Shown: positions 63,742-64,000 of the stretch, one piece after another | How positions within the stretch are numbered: position 1 is the first letter of the stretch | Layout of the letters: each line of letters opens with the position of its first letter | From: Anagrus nilaparvatae | Lineage: Eukaryota; Arthropoda; Insecta; Hymenoptera; Mymaridae | Assembly: GCA_022575985.1 (NCBI GenBank) | Contig: JAKSXM010000014.1 | Span: forward strand, 27,776,001-27,840,000 | Direction of reading: 5' to 3' | DNA length: 64,000 nt | Notes under the pieces: generated by a model | What the model saw: the letters and a program-made list of their open reading frames with translations, nothing else | The model's database searches: none | What the model was told of the DNA's origin: nothing | Position numbers and translations under genes: made by a program

Positions 63742-64000
63742 CGTAATCAAAAAACAAGATATAAATAAATTATATAAGTATTAAAATTATTGTATATTTA
63801 GAAAAGGTGGATCCACTTTCATGAAACCATTTGAATAGGTTAAAATTTTTATAAAACAAGTTTACTTATAATGAAAAAATATGTAAAATAGAGAAAAACC
63901 TTAACAAATACAGTCCAAAAGGCCTGAGAAATAAAAAAACAAGATATAAAAATTTAAATAGGTATCAAAAATATTGTATTTTTAGAATCTTTGGATCTAC
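63742..64000 (+). repeat. Terminal-domain HOR, next copy (cut by window end)
   Basis: It starts with the CGTAATCAAAA B monomer (with a private AAATTATATAAG near 63770) and continues into an A1, cut at the last base. The array evidently continues beyond the window. Confidence 0.85.

Larger units (their letters stand above)
1..64000 (+). repeat. AT-rich tandem satellite array, ~184-185 bp monomer, 369 bp dimer
   Basis: The whole window is back-to-back copies of one ~184-185 bp unit with no spacers. Two classes alternate: A (head CAGTCCAAAAGGCCTGAG) and B (head CGGCCCTTCAGGCC), giving a 369-bp A-B dimer, often interrupted by an extra A (A-A-B, about 554 bp). The + strand is strongly A-rich and only 41116-42228 is reversed. 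The only clearly non-satellite bases are 41044-41115. Length near one nucleosome repeat, AT richness and nested higher-order repeats are typical of eukaryotic centromeric or pericentromeric satellites; that role is inferred. The family was not recognised. Confidence 0.98.

Noticed and set aside
1..64000. CRISPR array
   Set aside because: The repeats are ~185 bp and contiguous, with no unique spacers, leader or cas genes.
1..64000. TATAAT and TATAAA motifs as promoters
   Set aside because: They occur in nearly every monomer by AT-rich composition, with no gene downstream and no consistent partner element.
1..64000. Assignment to a named satellite family or species
   Set aside because: Length and AT content resemble many plant and insect satellites, but I recognise no diagnostic sequence. 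A database search would be needed.

Overview
This window is a single uninterrupted block of AT-rich tandem satellite DNA. About 347 monomers of roughly 184-185 bp fill all 64 kb. I see no gene, RNA gene, transposon, CRISPR array or other ordinary single-copy sequence; the only stretch that does not read as satellite is a 72-bp filler at 41044-41115. This points to a eukaryotic (peri)centromeric or heterochromatic array: nucleosome-sized monomers, two diverged monomer classes, nested higher-order repeats (HORs) and very low divergence between HOR copies. I do not recognise the satellite family, so I name no species, and a centromeric role is inference.

Monomers fall into two classes. Class A has a head beginning CAGTCCAAAAGGCCTGAG and class B a head beginning CGGCCCTTCAGGCC; they share a conserved ~43-bp box (for example 292-334). 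The commonest arrangement is an A-B dimer of 369 bp, interspersed with A-A-B trimers. A has sub-variants (called A1, A2, A3, A4, A5 here) and B has B1, B2 and B3. The + strand is strongly A-rich. The only reversed stretch is 41116-42228.

Layout: 1-11386 is a 6648-bp HOR (36 monomers) and a second, partial copy, with a unique B-B junction at 4629-4998. 11387-13254 is transitional. 13255-32621 is a 9807-bp HOR (52 full monomers plus five 41-bp relic monomers) and a nearly complete second copy with no difference noticed. 32622-41043 is a ladder of shorter HORs with 13, 9, 5 and 13 full monomers between relics. 40073-42228 is a near-perfect inverted repeat: 971-bp arms differing at two sites, around a 214-bp spacer. 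42229-48041 is a 3321-bp HOR (18 monomers) and a partial second copy. 48042-50252 is transitional. 50253-53510 is a 1477-bp 8-monomer HOR, two copies and part of a third. 53511-56360 is mixed dimers and trimers. 56361-64000 is a HOR present as 12-, 13- and 15-monomer versions whose length differences can be explained event by event.

There is no gene network to describe. What the window records is turnover: unequal exchange in the shared box, amplification of derived monomers (a 41-bp relic and a fused A monomer), block gains and losses, one inverted duplication with filler, and class differences that often fall at CpG. The short open frames on the minus strand are by-products of one satellite variant and are not annotated as genes.
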